From Megaleporinus macrocephalus (lineage: Eukaryota > Chordata > Actinopteri > Characiformes > Anostomidae), in the NCBI GenBank assembly GCA_021613375.1, contig CM038720.1, forward strand, positions 12,741,962 through 12,805,961: a DNA stretch of 64,000 nucleotides, in the 5' to 3' direction. Position numbers and translations under genes: made by a program. A model generated the notes under the pieces. That model worked only from the letters and a program-made list of their open reading frames with translations. It was not told the origin of the DNA and did not search any database. Below are positions 11,471 to 22,927 of this stretch, one piece after another. The first letter of the stretch is position 1. Every line of letters starts with the position of its first letter.

Positions 11471-11559
11471 TAATAATGATAATAATCTTTATTTGTGGAG
11501 CATTGTTTATACCAGTGGCAGCTCAGTGCTTTATAAAAAATATAGCAGTTCTGGTATTT

Positions 11560-12150
11560 GAATGCATGGGACCTGGACTGGGCGCTCACGCAGAAGAATA
11601 ATTAAACCCTGGAAAAAAGGAAATAATTTCAAAGTTTGCAATACAAATAATGAGTTAACGAGTTAAATTTGTTGTAATTTTTTCTTACATACAGTGCCCC
11701 GTCTGCTAAAGGAAGTCTGAGAGACAGATGGCTGTTATGTAGTTTATAATCTGCCCCAAGCCCACAAGATAAAGACCTGGACGTCATAGATGGCTCTTCA
11801 TCCACTCGCTGTATCTCCACCTTAAATTCAGACACTTTTCAGCTCTACACCACGTCCTCTCTGTCCTTTCATGCTCCCAATATCAGCAGAACCAGTTGTT
11901 TTAAGGCAGGAACCTACCAAGGAAAGCTGCCCCAAACCTAGGAGATAACGACCTGGCCAGATGGGTCATATAGGGCAGGTGGAACACAGAGGCAGGCCTA
12001 GAAGACCTGCAGTTGCTAATCGAATGAGACCTGAGACCTTTTCTTTAGACCCTCTTCAAGTTTGTCTGTACCGTGGTATCTTCAAGAATCAAGCATATAT
12101 GCTGAACTGGCCTCCCTCTTTATTTTGATGGCAAGAAAGGAGTTACAACA
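11560..12150 (+). repeat. LTR-like interspersed repeat, copy 2
   Basis: Longest copy of the family at 10255. It ends with AAGCATATATGCTGAACTGG, TTTATTTTGATGGCAAGAAA and GTTACAACA, which recur in copy 3. A terminal GTTACAACA after an AT-rich polyadenylation-like region is compatible with an LTR end, but I could not find a matched TG start or flanking duplication. Confidence 0.5.
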
Positions 12151-13019
12151 GCTGCAAACCAATTAATTAGAAAGACCCGTTAAATTACCTTTAGTCTTAT
12201 AAACATTGAAGCTGATCCTGAATGTATGCTGTATGTAAATAATGCTTGCTTAATTGATGGTTACCTTTAAGATCTTGACTCCATTATATGTAACATTTTT
12301 TTATAATTACTTTGCTCTTATGGACTCTATGACTGAAGAGAATTTGGATTTTTAACATTATTCTGGAAGTTATGGACTCACACATATACAGATCCATATA
12401 CACTTGAATGGTATGTGTTCTGTCCCTGTAAACCTAGAAACCAGATATACTGAGTTGTCTATAGATTTTTGGTTAATGTATCTCATGTGAATAATGAACT
12501 TTATGGTTTTTAAAGTTTAATGTGCTATTTATTTGTCATACCATAATTTTATTGCCATTAAGATGTTTGCTTAGTAACATACCCTGTATTTGTACATACT
12601 CTTCCCCACCGATTTCATTAAAAGCAGCTGTTGTTAAGTTTCATCAACCACTTTTCATTCATCCCTTGTTAAAGTAAACAGCCAAAACAGCCGGTCCCTG
12701 AGGAGTCTGTTAAACCAGCCAGGCTTCTATGCTATTAAAAACATGGATGAAATGGTCGACACGTAATGAACTGTAGAAAAAAAGCATCAATTCTCCACGT
12801 ATTCTGAACTGCTACTGTTGAATTCTTTTGTTACCACACTTTTATGGTAAAGACATGTTGCAGTAAAGACATTTCAATGGTTTTTGTAATGTGGATGTAA
12901 CGTTTGCAAATATTAAAGGAAAAAAGGCTTTAGTATTGTAAGGGAGATCCAAAAGCGTGGTCAAAAACATAGTCCAGGTCAAAATGCGAAGATGTAATTG
13001 GTGCTCTGAATATTTCGGA
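12151..13019. other. AT-rich gene-free stretch
   Basis: No recognisable gene or repeat; AT-rich with several AATAAA-like and ATTAAA sites. Confidence 0.4.
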
Positions 13020-13330
13020 AATGCCCATTTGCTAAATTGAGTCTTTCAGACACAGATAGTAGTCACATACATGCTACAGAGTTATCGAGAAGTTTATGGC
13101 TCAGTTATAACAGGAACCTCACCAGGAAATCTGCCCCCAGCCCAGCAGACGATGACTTGGCCAGATGGGTCTCCTGGGCCAGTTGGACCTTGTTGGCAGG
13201 CCATTTAAATAGGGTGTGTTTGCTGGTTACTTTTCTCAGAACATGTATTTCCTCTGAACCTTCAATAACAAAGCATATACTCTGAACTGATCTCCTTCTT
13301 CATTTTGATGGTAAGAAAAGAAGTTACAAC
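13020..13330 (+). repeat. LTR-like interspersed repeat, copy 3
   Basis: CAGCAGACGATGACTTGGCC, GCATATACTCTGAACTGATC and ATTTTGATGGTAAGAAAAGA align with copy 2 at about 11930-12140. The 82-residue open frame at 13037-13285 lies inside the repeat and has no known domain. Confidence 0.5.
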
Positions 13331-13897
13331 ATCAGAAAACAGGCTAGGGACAAATATCAAAAAACAGACAGGCAGACAAATCCAAAAAGGGCACGACAAA
13401 AAGGGGAATAAACCAGAAAAGAAAAAACAAGTCATAAACCAGATCAATCAAGCAACTTTTATTTTCACTCGGGAGTATATTGAGGGAGACCCTCATTTAC
13501 AATTGCCAAGCATTACAATTGCTAAACCAATAGGGATTAAAAATAAATTAAAATGAATTTAAATGAGTACTTAAAATGTAAAAGAAACAATAAGAACAGA
13601 GAGAAAATTAAAGAAGATAAATCGTAAAACAAAAACAAGACAACAAGGAACAAGACAAAAGTAAAAAATACGTCAATGAAAGTAGTAGTATACAGTAGTA
13701 GAAATATAGTAGTAAAACATAATGGTAAAAGGAAATTGAAATTAAAATAAATAAATAAATAAAAAACAACTGAGTATCAAAATCATAAAACAATTAACTA
13801 AAATTAAATAAAAATTGGCAGGTCGTGCAGAGGTGGTTAGAAATTAAGAGTTTAAAATGACTCAGTAACACCAGATAATTACAAAACACTCTGGGTC
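13331..13897. other. Purine/AT-rich gene-free stretch
   Basis: A-rich on the plus strand with many AAATAAA motifs. Short open frames here are low-complexity and not credible as genes. Confidence 0.4.
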
Positions 13898-14460
13898 TGT
13901 CTCACTTAGTGAGTGTCTAAGTAGGTACTGACTATGTAGGCAGCTGTTTAAGTAGCAGCGTTCTGTCTGACATCCCTCCTCATAAAACAGATTACTGAGA
14001 CGCTCTAGTTAGAAAGCACATGCATCATGGCTTGTTCCCGCCCACTGCAGCACACGAGCAGTGTTTTAGCTTACTTTAGCTACTGGCTGCCTGGCTAAGC
14101 TACAAGCTGGCTAATCAAAAACCTGTGGTTTAAATATCCACTAGCATAAATGCTAATCCCTTGAATATACAACTGCTAAATGGTCAAAGACTAGTTACAA
14201 AGTCGCAAATAAAATGCTATTTTGTGTGCTTGTATGACAAGAAACATATTAAAACAGAAATGGAATAACTTACATTTCTCCACTTGTAGCTTCGATTGTG
14301 TCCGCCATGTTGAAAAAAGTTTTTACCTGCATGGAGTTGCCTTAGCGGCTGAGGAACCGTTTGATGCTTCCTTCGAATTCAGCATGGTTAGGGTAGGAAC
14401 TGGGACAGCCTACATGTCGGGAGCGCATACTATGATGTAAAATGATGTCTATGTAGACAC
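13898..14460. mobile_element. MITE family with TGTCTC ends, diverged copy
   Basis: Aligns along its length with 58214-58806. Shared blocks include AAGTAGCAGCGTTCT, AAAACAGATTACTGAGACGC, GCTAGCATAAATGCTAAT, GTCTTAGCGGCTGAGGAA (here CCTTAGCGGCTGAGGAA) and GGAGCGCATACTATGA. The left end TGTCTCACTTAGTGAG is preserved. The right terminal repeat is replaced by the start of the 24-bp minisatellite. Confidence 0.75.
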
Positions 14461-15770
14461 AAAGAATTTAGTAAACTACCAATCAAATGTTTTAGAACAC
14501 TACCAGCCAAACATTTTAGTACACTACCAGTCAAACATTTTAGTACACTACCAGTCAAACATTTTAGTACACTACCAGTCAAACGTTTTAGTACACTACC
14601 AGTCAAACATTTTAGTACACTACCAGTCAAACGTTTTAGTACACTACCAGTCAAACGTTTTAGATCACTACCAGCCAAACGTTTTAGTACACTACCAGCC
14701 AAACGTTTTAGTACACTACCAGTCAAACGTTTTAGATACACTACCAGTCAAACGTTTTAGTACACTACCAGCCAAACGTTTTAGATCACTACCAGTCAAA
14801 CATTTTAGATCACTACCAGTCAAACGTTTTAGTACACTACCAGTCAAACGTTTTAGATCACTACCAGCCAAACGTTTTAGATCACTACCAGCCAAACGTT
14901 TTAGTACACTACCAGCCAAATGTTTTAGTACACTACCAGTCAAACGTTTTAGATCACTACCAGTCAAACGTTTTAGTACATTACCAGTCAAACGTTTTAA
15001 ATCACTACCAGTAATATTTTTAGTACACTATCAGTCAAACGTTTTAGTACACTACCAGCCAAACGTTTTAGTACACTACCAGCCAAACATTTTAGTACAC
15101 TACCAGTCAAACGTTTTAGATCACTACCAGTCAAACGTTTTAGTACACTACCAGCCATACGTTTTAGTACACTACCAGCCAAACATTTTAGTACACTACC
15201 AGTCAAACGTTTTAGATCACTACCAGCCAAACGTTTTAGATACACTACCAGGCAAACGTTTTAGTACACTATCAGTCAAACATTTTAGTACACTACCAGC
15301 CAAACGTTTTAGTACACTATCAGTCAAACGTTTTAGTACACTACCAGCCAAACGTTTTAGTACACTACCAGTCAAACGTTTTAGATCACTACCAGTCAAA
15401 CGTTTTAGTACACTACCAGTTAAACGTTTTAGTACACTACCTGTCAAACGTTTTAGTACACTACCAGTCAAACGTTTTAGTACACTACCAGCCAAACGTT
15501 TTAGTACACTACCAGCCAAACGTTTTAGATCACTACCAGTCAAACGTTTTAGATCACTACCAGTCAAACGTTTTAGTACACTACCTGTCAAACGATTTAG
15601 TACACTACCAGCCATACGTTTTAGTACACTACCAGCCAAACGTTTTATATCACTACCAGTCAAACGTTTTAGATCACTACCAGTCAAACGTTTTAGATCA
15701 CTACCAGCCAAACGTTTTAGATCACTACCAGCCAAACGTTTTAGTACACTACCAACCAAACGTTTTAAAC
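14461..15770. repeat. 24-bp minisatellite, about 54 units
   Basis: Unit TACACTACCAGTCAAACGTT plus TTAG, with frequent variants (GTACACT or GATCACT at the junction; CAGTC or CAGCC; ACG or ACA). Because 24 is divisible by three, the minus strand stays open as an octapeptide repeat LKRLTGSV in four overlapping frames (14430-14741, 14716-14991, 14997-15245, 15220-15759). These have no start context, no non-repeat domain and shift frame wherever a unit gains a base, so I regard them as artefacts. The unit resembles Tc1-type ends. Confidence 0.95.
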
Positions 15771-15818
15771 ATACTTTACTTACAGTCGTAATTAGTAAAA
15801 GGTAGGTACTAATTTACA

Positions 15819-16196
15819 CTCCCCCATCCAGATCATTGAATTCAGGTGTTCCAATCATGTGCGCAGAGGTTGACGACTTTCTGCAGAGTCAGTTGTTACA
15901 GAGCTCCAAACTTTATGTGGCATTTAAATTAGCTTAAGAACAGTGTTTAGAGACCAAGCAGTTGCATTCAAGCCTTACATCAGCAAATGCAATGTAAAGC
16001 ATTGTATGCAGTGGTGTAAAGCACGCTGCCACTAGACTCTAGTGCACTTTAAATGTGTTATTTCAAAAGATTGAAGCTGTTATAGCTGCGAAGGTTGGGC
16101 CGACATCATATGTAACCCTATAGATTAAGAATGGGACGTCACTTAAGTTTATTTGTGTGTAAAGGCAGATGAGTGAATACTTTTGGCAATATAGTG
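15819..16196 (+). mobile_element. Tc1-like transposon, deletion derivative
   Basis: The same subfamily as 7633-8478 but on the plus strand. The left part CCATCCAGATCATTGAATTC and the right part GAGTGAATACTTTTGGCAATATAGTG correspond to its two ends. The transposase region is almost entirely lost; traces of the antisense LPRRVKAVIAA region remain near 16060-16125. The outer left terminal repeat is missing next to the minisatellite. Confidence 0.7.
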
Positions 16197-16424
16197 CATG
16201 TAACATAGCCAGCTAATGCAGGTCCTTTAAAATCAGCCAGATTTCAGTGATGTAACTGTTAAGGTACATTGTATTCATTTACACTAAAACCTGTCATTTT
16301 AAGTAGGTAATTCTACGTGGTATTGATATTGACAAGCACTAAAAATCATGCTTGTAAGCCTGTAAAAAAATGGTTAACAAGATGTAAACCAATGAATTAG
16401 AATATGGAATATATATGTTATAAT

Positions 16425-16429
16425 ATATA
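16425..16429. repeat. Left 5-bp target duplication of the BEL/Pao element
   Basis: ATATA immediately precedes the 5' LTR, and the same five bases follow the 3' LTR at 23680-23684. BEL/Pao elements make 4-6 bp duplications. The AT-rich surroundings reduce its weight taken alone. Confidence 0.75.
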
Positions 16430-16727
16430 TGTACAAAAGCCCAGCTATTATAGTTATTGGTTACCATACTATTTGTAAGTTTTAGTCAGGCACCTCTGTT
16501 CATCAGTTCGAAATCCCTCTAGGCCCCCTAATTGCCAGTTCAGCAAGGGGCAAGGTGGAGCAGCAGCAGGCTGACTTTCTATTTAGACAGTGTGTGTGCG
16601 TGCATCCAATGGTGAGTTTAGCCACTAGAAGTGCATTTATATTTATTCTAGTGTAACATTCTTTCTGTTATTTAGTTGTTCTAAGTATATTTCTGTTAGA
16701 TGTATGTTTGCTACTAGATGCTAATCG

Positions 16728-16747
16728 ATGCTAATCGCGATTAGCAT
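16728..16747. promoter_or_regulatory. 20-bp perfect palindrome in the LTR
   Basis: ATGCTAATCGCGATTAGCAT reads the same on both strands and is preceded by another ATGCTAATCG. It is repeated in the 3' LTR at 23226-23245. ATGCTAAT is a close variant of the POU-factor octamer. A regulatory role is inferred only. Confidence 0.5.
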
Positions 16748-16864
16748 GCTAACACAGTAGTTGGCTTATTGTTAGCCTCATTGCTGCTTGTTCATGCTTA
16801 TTTGTGTTCTACCTACCTATTTTTGCTAAGCTACGGAATAGCTACGTAAGGCTATGTAATTTAT

Positions 16865-16872
16865 ATGCAAAT
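16865..16872 (+). promoter_or_regulatory. Octamer motif ATGCAAAT in the LTR
   Basis: A perfect POU/Oct octamer, also present in the 3' LTR at 23363-23370. An eight-base match can occur by chance; its interest comes from the neighbouring palindrome of octamer variants. Confidence 0.45.
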
Positions 16873-17181
16873 TGTGCCGCCTTTGCCAAGTTAAGCTTAT
16901 TAAGAGATGCTAGCCATTTTTCCTTTCATTTCTTTCATTTCAGAACCACATTAACACATTGCCACATATCCACTCATGCAAGCTAGCATAACTATAGATT
17001 CTGAGCTGATGTTCTCCAGCTATTTTGTACAGCATTACCATCTTGCTACTACTGTGTTGTGGGTGTGAAGATTTATTAAATTTCTTTCTGAGACATAACT
17101 TGACTCGTGTTCTGACCGGACACTCTGCGGAGGTTGCCACCGGAAATAAGACACAGCAGTACATAGTCATAATTCTTTTCA

Positions 17182-17198
17182 TGGTCCTTCGAGCCGGA
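17182..17198 (+). other. Primer-binding site, tRNA-Tyr
   Basis: TGGTCCTTCGAGCCGGA is the reverse complement of the 3' end of vertebrate tRNA-Tyr including CCA (17 contiguous bases). It begins at the base after the 5' LTR, as expected for minus-strand cDNA priming. Confidence 0.85.
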
Positions 17199-17222
17199 TC
17201 TGGCAAGTTCTGCAGCTTAGCC

Positions 17223-20200
17223 ATGTCAACCACAGGAAAGAACGAGAACAGTGGTCATACCAATCCTAGTCAGTCACCCACAACACATGAAGACCCAGAT
17301 GGAGGTAGATCAAAGTCATCAGGAGTTGAGAAGTGCATGTATAATCTCGCTGAAGAGAACAAACTCCTGAGACGCACTCTAGAAGAAATGAAAGAGCAGC
17401 AGGAGCAATGGAGGACTATGTTACATTCCCATTCCTATGGCCGCGGAGCCACCGCCACATCCTCCAGATCAAGCTCACCTATCTCACAGTGCCTGGATAC
17501 ATTTTCAAGAGATCAGCTGGATCTGCGTCCTACACAGCCTATGTCGACATTACGACCAGTGCAAGGCAATGGGCAACATACAACAGAACAAGCTGAGATT
17601 GAAGAGATAACCAAAGGCATCAAAAGCTTAGAGCACAGGCCTAGTTATCACCAGAGCAGAGAGACAAGTCACCGCAGTGAACTACTTCCACAACGTGGTC
17701 TATCTTCACATAAAGACCCTCTTTCTGATTCAGCCAGGCTTCTGAATCATCCTCGCAGATCTTCACCGTCCTATGCACATTATTATGCGAGTACACCTGC
17801 TGACTATCCACATGACCAATCAAGCCAGTATAGATACACCACGCCAAGAGGCTATGACTCAAGTCAATATAAGGCCCGCAGTCGCTATGAGCCATTCAGC
17901 TCACCTGAGCGCCATCAGCAGCACTTTCCAGCAGAGCGAGAGTTCACTTACCGGGGACCTAAGCCAAAGATTCCTGATTTTATCCATGAAGATCCACGTG
18001 AGTTTACCAGACTCAAAGTCGCCCTTGATAATTTACTTCCTGTTGATTCCACGGAGCGCTTTAAGTTCCAGATTCTAATGGATCACCTCAAGTTCGAAGA
18101 AGCATTGCTCATCGCTGACTCGTATAGTAATAGCCGGTATCCATATACAGATACTATGGAAGCTCTGACTGAGGTGTATGGCCAGCCACACCAGCTTGCA
18201 CTTCAGCGCATCTCCAAGCTAATGGAGGAACCTAATGTAAGAGCTGGTGATGCAAAGGCTTTTCGTCAATTTGCATTAAAGGTACGTGCTTTAGTTGGCA
18301 TGTTGGAGCAGCTTGGAAGCAGTGGACAGACGGAGCTATGGTGTGGATCACACGTTTCAAGGCTCTTGGGCAAGCTGCCTCACGACTTGAGAGCAAGTTT
18401 CAGGAGGTATGTGAATCCCATCAGAACACCCATTCCTACTCTTCTAGATCTTGCTGCATGGCTGGAATATGAAGTAAGAGTGCAGGTGGATGATGCGCAG
18501 CTCAGTGTTTACCACAGCAAGGGACAGCAGAGCCACAAAGAACAGCACAAGATTCGCCAGATCAGGTCCACCACAGTTCTTCATAGTGGTGAGCCGAGTG
18601 TCTGTCCGTCTAAGCCTAAAACACAGTCTAACAGTGCAGAGTGGTTATCTGAAAGGCCCAAGAAATTCTGTCCGTTTTGTAATACCACTCAACACTATCT
18701 CAACCAGTGCGTCAACTTCAAGATCCTAACTAGGGAGCAAGTCGAGAAATGGATTCGATCCAATCAGAGATGTTGGAAGTGTGGACGAGAACACTTGTCA
18801 ACCGAGTGCACCTTGAAGGCTAAATGTAAGAGATGCGACAAGCGCCATCTAGAGGTTCTTCATGACGTGAACACAAGGCAGAATGACAAGACCACCACCT
18901 TCACAAAGAACACTGCTGGGCTCTCAGAGAGTGACAAACCATCCAGGTCTACAGCTGAGACCCTTTATGTGGACAGACCCACAGGCAGCAGCAAAGTGCT
19001 ACTGAAGATGAGTCATGTCATTCTGAGACATGGTGACACCTCTCTAAATACCTATGCGCTGCTAGACGACGGCTCAGAGCGCACTATCTTACTGTATGAT
19101 GCAGCCCAACAGCTTGGACTTCAAGGAGTTCCAGAGGACCTATCCCTGCGGACTGTGCGCCAAGATGTGCGTGTCATTCATGGAGCTACAGTGTCATTCT
19201 CAGTATCGCCTGCTCACCAACCAAATAAGATGTTCCACATTCACAGGGCGTTCACAGCTAAAGAGCTTGGCCTGGCACGCCATACTTATCCAGTTGTTGC
19301 TCTTAAGAGGTTATATCATCATTTGAAGAGCCTACCACTCCAACCCATTGACTGCGCACAACCCCTTTTGCTCATAGGATCAGACCATCCACACCTTATA
19401 ACACCAGTTGAGCCCGTCCGTCTGGGACCGCCAGGAGGGCCAGCTGCAGTTAGGACCAAGTTGGGATGGTCACTTCAAGGCCCATCTAAGCTGCTGAAGC
19501 ATGGCCTTGACATTCAGCAGTGCCTTCTGACAACCATTGCCTCGGATGCCTCAGAGTTACTCAGTCATGTCAAAAGGCTGTGGCAGGTAGATACTTTGCC
19601 ATATCGGAATGAGAAACTCGTGACACGATCGAGACAAGACACAGAGGCCATCCAGATGCTGGAGCAGAAGACTGTTCGGGTCGCAGTGGATGGAATTCTG
19701 CGATACGCTACTCCACTTCTGTGGAAAAAGGGCTCACCTCCCCTGGATGCTCCAAAAGAGGCAGTCATGGCCCCTTTGCGCAGCATAGAGAAGAGACTTG
19801 CAAGCGATCCTGATAAAGCTGTCATCTACAGTACAGAGATCAGCAAGTTAGCCGATGCTGGCTATGTCAAGAAAATCCCACTGGAGAATAAAACAGAAAG
19901 TCCTGGGTGGTACGTTCCCCACCACATGGTCCAGCATAATGGGAAGTATAGAATTGTGTTTGATTGTTCATTCACCTACAAAGGCGTCAGTTTGAATGAT
20001 CATCTCCTTCCTGGACCCACGCTGGGTGCTACGTTGCTCGGGGCTCTCCTACGCTTTCGGGAACACGCTTTCGCCATCAGTTCTGATATAAAGGGCATGT
20101 TCCATCAAGTGCGCCTCCTCCCAGAGGACCAACCACTCCTAAGGTTTCTTTGGAGAGAAATGAGGAGAACTGACCCTCCTGATGTCTACCAGTGGCAGGT

Positions 20201-22883
20201 CCTGCCTTTTGGAACCACATCAAGCCCCTGTTGTGCCACATTCGCTCTCCAAAAACACGTGATTGACCACACTGCACCTGGACACAAGTTGCGCACATCA
20301 GTGGAGCAGTGTTTCTATGTAGACAACTATCTACAGAGTCTACAATCAGCTGAAGAAGCAAGACTCCTAGTGGATACCCTTCGTCACCTTCTGGCTCAAG
20401 GTGGATTTGACTTGCGGCAATGGGCCAGCAACTGCCCTCGAGTCATCAGCCACCTGCCTACTGAGTCCAGGTCGGAAAGCAGTGAGCTCTGGTTTAATCA
20501 AGACACGGCAGACCCAGAGGAGCGTGCACTTGGACTGATATGGCACTGCCAGTCTGACACACTCAGCTACAAACACGGCCAGCTTGAGCTCGACAGGCAG
20601 CCCACAATGCGCAGCATATACCGGATCCTCGCCAAACAGTATGACCCACTTGGCTTCATTGTACCATTTACCACCAGGGCTAAGGTCTTAGTACAGAGAC
20701 TTTGGGACCAGAAGCGAGACTGGGATGACCCGGATCTGCCGGACAACCTAATCCAAGCATGGCTGTCCTGGGTAGAAGAACTACCACAGTTATCCCACAT
20801 TAGTGTGCCAAGGTGCTACGTTACTAAAGAGCTGGACACCAGCACCTGCAACCGAAGTGTCCATGTCTTTTGTGATGCGTCCGAACAGGCCTATGGTTCA
20901 GTGGCATACTTGCGCACTGAAGACAGCAGTGGACACACCCAAGTTGCATTTATCACTGCCCGTTCACGAGTGGCCCCAAAGCGTCAGTTGTCCATTCCTA
21001 GGCTGGAACTCTCTGCCGCTTTAACAGGTGCACAGCTAGCATCAGTCCTGAAACGAGAGCTATCCCTAGATGTCCATCGATACATCTACTGGACCGATTC
21101 TACGACAGTCCTTACCTGGCTACAATCGGAATCCTGTAAATTCAAGGTCTTTGTTGGCACTAGAATAGCCGAGATTCAGGAGTTAACTGAATCAGAGACC
21201 TGGCGCTATGTGGACTCACAGAGAAACCCTGCGGATGACATTACCAGGGGCAAGACGCTGTCACAGCTGGTTGAAGACACTCGTTGGTTTCAGGGCCCAG
21301 CCTTCCTTTTGCAGCCAGAGGATGAGTGGCCAGAGCAACCATCTGATAAAGCACCCCCTGTTCCTGAGGAGCTGCGGAAGCACACTTTCTGTGGAGCTAC
21401 CAATTTGACTACAGTCTTACCCCAACTGGACATTAGTCAATACAATACATTCCAAGAGCTACTTGAAGCTGTGGCACAGTCGCTACACGGGGCGGCTTCA
21501 GATACCAGCAGCCCATCAGCAGATGACTTTAAGACAGCTGAACTGGATCTCCTTCATCAAGCACAGATTGACAGTTTTCCAGATGATATGACTCAGCTAC
21601 AGAAGGGCAATCCAGTTTCAACAAACAGTAGACTAGCTACGCTAGCTCCTGAACTCGATAGCAGCACCCAGCTCATCCGTGTTGGAGGTCGCCTGCGTCG
21701 ATGCGAGCAGCTAAGTCCAGAAGTGCAACACCCTATTGTGCTTGACCCTGCTCATCACCTTACCACGTTGATCATAAAGCATTATGACAACAACCTGCAC
21801 CATCCAGGTCCAGAGAGAGTATTCGGAGAGATTAGACGACGCTACTGGATTCTAAGAGGCAGGCAAGCGATCCGCAAGTTTCAACACAATTGTCCAGAAT
21901 GTCGCAAGTGGCGTGGAACACCTGACATCCCACGGATGGCTGATCTGCCCCTCTCCAGTCTAAGGCTCTACAAACCCGCCTTTTACTCCACTGGAATAGA
22001 CTGTTTCGGACCTTTCCAAGTCAAAGTGGGTAGGCGGAATGAAAAGCGCTGGGGCATATTGTACAAGTGCCTTACTACCAGGGCGGTCTACATAGACCTT
22101 CTTTCAAGCATTGATTCAGACTCCTTTCTCCTGTCACTTCGTCGATTCATCTCAAGGAGGGGAAAGCCTCAAGAGCTCCTATGCGACAGAGGGACAAACT
22201 TTAGGGGTGGAGACACAGAATTGAAAGAAGCATTTCAGGCTCTCCAGCCAGCCTTGAAAAGTCAATTGAGTGCCCAACAGATTGAGTTCCAGTACAACCC
22301 TCCTAGTGCCCCCCATTTTGGTGGAGCGTGGGAACGAGAAATACGGTCGGTTAAAGCTGCACTCTACCCCGTTCTTGGAGCACAAACAGTGCCGGAGGAG
22401 GTGCTCAGGACAGTTCTGATAGAGATTGAGGGCATACTGAATTCCAAGCCTTTGGGTTATGTATCTTCAGACATCTCTGATCCGGATCCTGTGACTCCAA
22501 ATTCTCTCCTTATGGGGCGGCCAGACAGCTCTCTGCCCCAAGTGATCTATCCAGAGTCAGAGCTCCTGACCCGCAAGAGATGGAGACACAGTCTAGTTCT
22601 GGCTGATCAGTTCTGGGTCAGATTCGTTCGCCAGTACCTGCCAACGCGACAGATCCGGCAGAAGTGGCAGAAGGAGAAGGAAGACCTTACTGTTGGCACA
22701 GTCGTGTTGATCGTGGACCCCCAGACACCAAGAGCTCTGTGGCTCGTTGGCAGAGTGAAGGCAGTCCACCCTGGAGCGGATGGAAGAGTGAGGACAGCCG
22801 AGGTGCTAGTCAAGGACCGCATCTACCTTCGACCAGTGGCCAGATTAATCACACTTCCAGCACTTCCGGACGACCATGAGTAG
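17223..22883 (+). CDS. BEL/Pao gag-pol polyprotein
   Basis: One uninterrupted frame of 1886 residues from the Met of MSTTGKNENSG. Earlier in-frame ATGs exist at 17025 (in the LTR) and 17181 (overlapping the primer site); I prefer 17223 because it lies past the primer site. Gag: a coiled-coil-like segment near residues 38-62, the Pao gag region from about 247 (PKIPDFIHEDPREF), then zinc knuckles (C483-C486; C517-C520). Protease: DDGS at 615-618. Reverse transcriptase: YRIVFD near 906, DIKGMF with D955, and YVDN at 1032-1035 instead of YVDD. RNase H: D1218 in FCDAS. Integrase: H1520, H1527, C1557, C1560, then D1593, D1655 and E1704. The C-terminal part resembles the Pao-associated DUF5641. The polyprotein would copy RNA to DNA in cytoplasmic particles and insert it in the nucleus. 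Gag and pol share one frame, as is usual in BEL/Pao. Confidence 0.95.
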   Translation: MSTTGKNENSGHTNPSQSPTTHEDPDGGRSKSSGVEKCMYNLAEENKLLRRTLEEMKEQQEQWRTMLHSHSYGRGATATSSRSSSPISQCLDTFSRDQLDLRPTQPMSTLRPVQGNGQHTTEQAEIEEITKGIKSLEHRPSYHQSRETSHRSELLPQRGLSSHKDPLSDSARLLNHPRRSSPSYAHYYASTPADYPHDQSSQYRYTTPRGYDSSQYKARSRYEPFSSPERHQQHFPAEREFTYRGPKPKIPDFIHEDPREFTRLKVALDNLLPVDSTERFKFQILMDHLKFEEALLIADSYSNSRYPYTDTMEALTEVYGQPHQLALQRISKLMEEPNVRAGDAKAFRQFALKVRALVGMLEQLGSSGQTELWCGSHVSRLLGKLPHDLRASFRRYVNPIRTPIPTLLDLAAWLEYEVRVQVDDAQLSVYHSKGQQSHKEQHKIRQIRSTTVLHSGEPSVCPSKPKTQSNSAEWLSERPKKFCPFCNTTQHYLNQCVNFKILTREQVEKWIRSNQRCWKCGREHLSTECTLKAKCKRCDKRHLEVLHDVNTRQNDKTTTFTKNTAGLSESDKPSRSTAETLYVDRPTGSSKVLLKMSHVILRHGDTSLNTYALLDDGSERTILLYDAAQQLGLQGVPEDLSLRTVRQDVRVIHGATVSFSVSPAHQPNKMFHIHRAFTAKELGLARHTYPVVALKRLYHHLKSLPLQPIDCAQPLLLIGSDHPHLITPVEPVRLGPPGGPAAVRTKLGWSLQGPSKLLKHGLDIQQCLLTTIASDASELLSHVKRLWQVDTLPYRNEKLVTRSRQDTEAIQMLEQKTVRVAVDGILRYATPLLWKKGSPPLDAPKEAVMAPLRSIEKRLASDPDKAVIYSTEISKLADAGYVKKIPLENKTESPGWYVPHHMVQHNGKYRIVFDCSFTYKGVSLNDHLLPGPTLGATLLGALLRFREHAFAISSDIKGMFHQVRLLPEDQPLLRFLWREMRRTDPPDVYQWQVLPFGTTSSPCCATFALQKHVIDHTAPGHKLRTSVEQCFYVDNYLQSLQSAEEARLLVDTLRHLLAQGGFDLRQWASNCPRVISHLPTESRSESSELWFNQDTADPEERALGLIWHCQSDTLSYKHGQLELDRQPTMRSIYRILAKQYDPLGFIVPFTTRAKVLVQRLWDQKRDWDDPDLPDNLIQAWLSWVEELPQLSHISVPRCYVTKELDTSTCNRSVHVFCDASEQAYGSVAYLRTEDSSGHTQVAFITARSRVAPKRQLSIPRLELSAALTGAQLASVLKRELSLDVHRYIYWTDSTTVLTWLQSESCKFKVFVGTRIAEIQELTESETWRYVDSQRNPADDITRGKTLSQLVEDTRWFQGPAFLLQPEDEWPEQPSDKAPPVPEELRKHTFCGATNLTTVLPQLDISQYNTFQELLEAVAQSLHGAASDTSSPSADDFKTAELDLLHQAQIDSFPDDMTQLQKGNPVSTNSRLATLAPELDSSTQLIRVGGRLRRCEQLSPEVQHPIVLDPAHHLTTLIIKHYDNNLHHPGPERVFGEIRRRYWILRGRQAIRKFQHNCPECRKWRGTPDIPRMADLPLSSLRLYKPAFYSTGIDCFGPFQVKVGRRNEKRWGILYKCLTTRAVYIDLLSSIDSDSFLLSLRRFISRRGKPQELLCDRGTNFRGGDTELKEAFQALQPALKSQLSAQQIEFQYNPPSAPHFGGAWEREIRSVKAALYPVLGAQTVPEEVLRTVLIEIEGILNSKPLGYVSSDISDPDPVTPNSLLMGRPDSSLPQVIYPESELLTRKRWRHSLVLADQFWVRFVRQYLPTRQIRQKWQKEKEDLTVGTVVLIVDPQTPRALWLVGRVKAVHPGADGRVRTAEVLVKDRIYLRPVARLITLPALPDDHE

Positions 22884-22915
22884 ATGGACTTTTAGATACA
22901 AATATGCATAACATA

Positions 22916-22927
22916 TTTGGGGGCGGC
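22916..22927 (+). other. Polypurine tract of the BEL/Pao element
   Basis: A short G-rich run, TTTGGGGGCGGC, ends directly at the 3' LTR, where the plus-strand DNA primer is expected. It is short and contains two pyrimidines. Confidence 0.6.

Larger units (their letters stand above)
16430..17181 (+). repeat. 5' LTR of the BEL/Pao element
   Basis: Starts TGTACAAAAGCC and ends ATTCTTTTCA. It should carry the Pol II promoter and, in the 3' copy, the polyadenylation site. Visible features are a 20-bp perfect palindrome at 16728-16747, an octamer ATGCAAAT at 16865-16872, and an upstream ATG at 17025 that is in frame with gag-pol. I could not fix the U3/R/U5 boundaries. Confidence 0.93.
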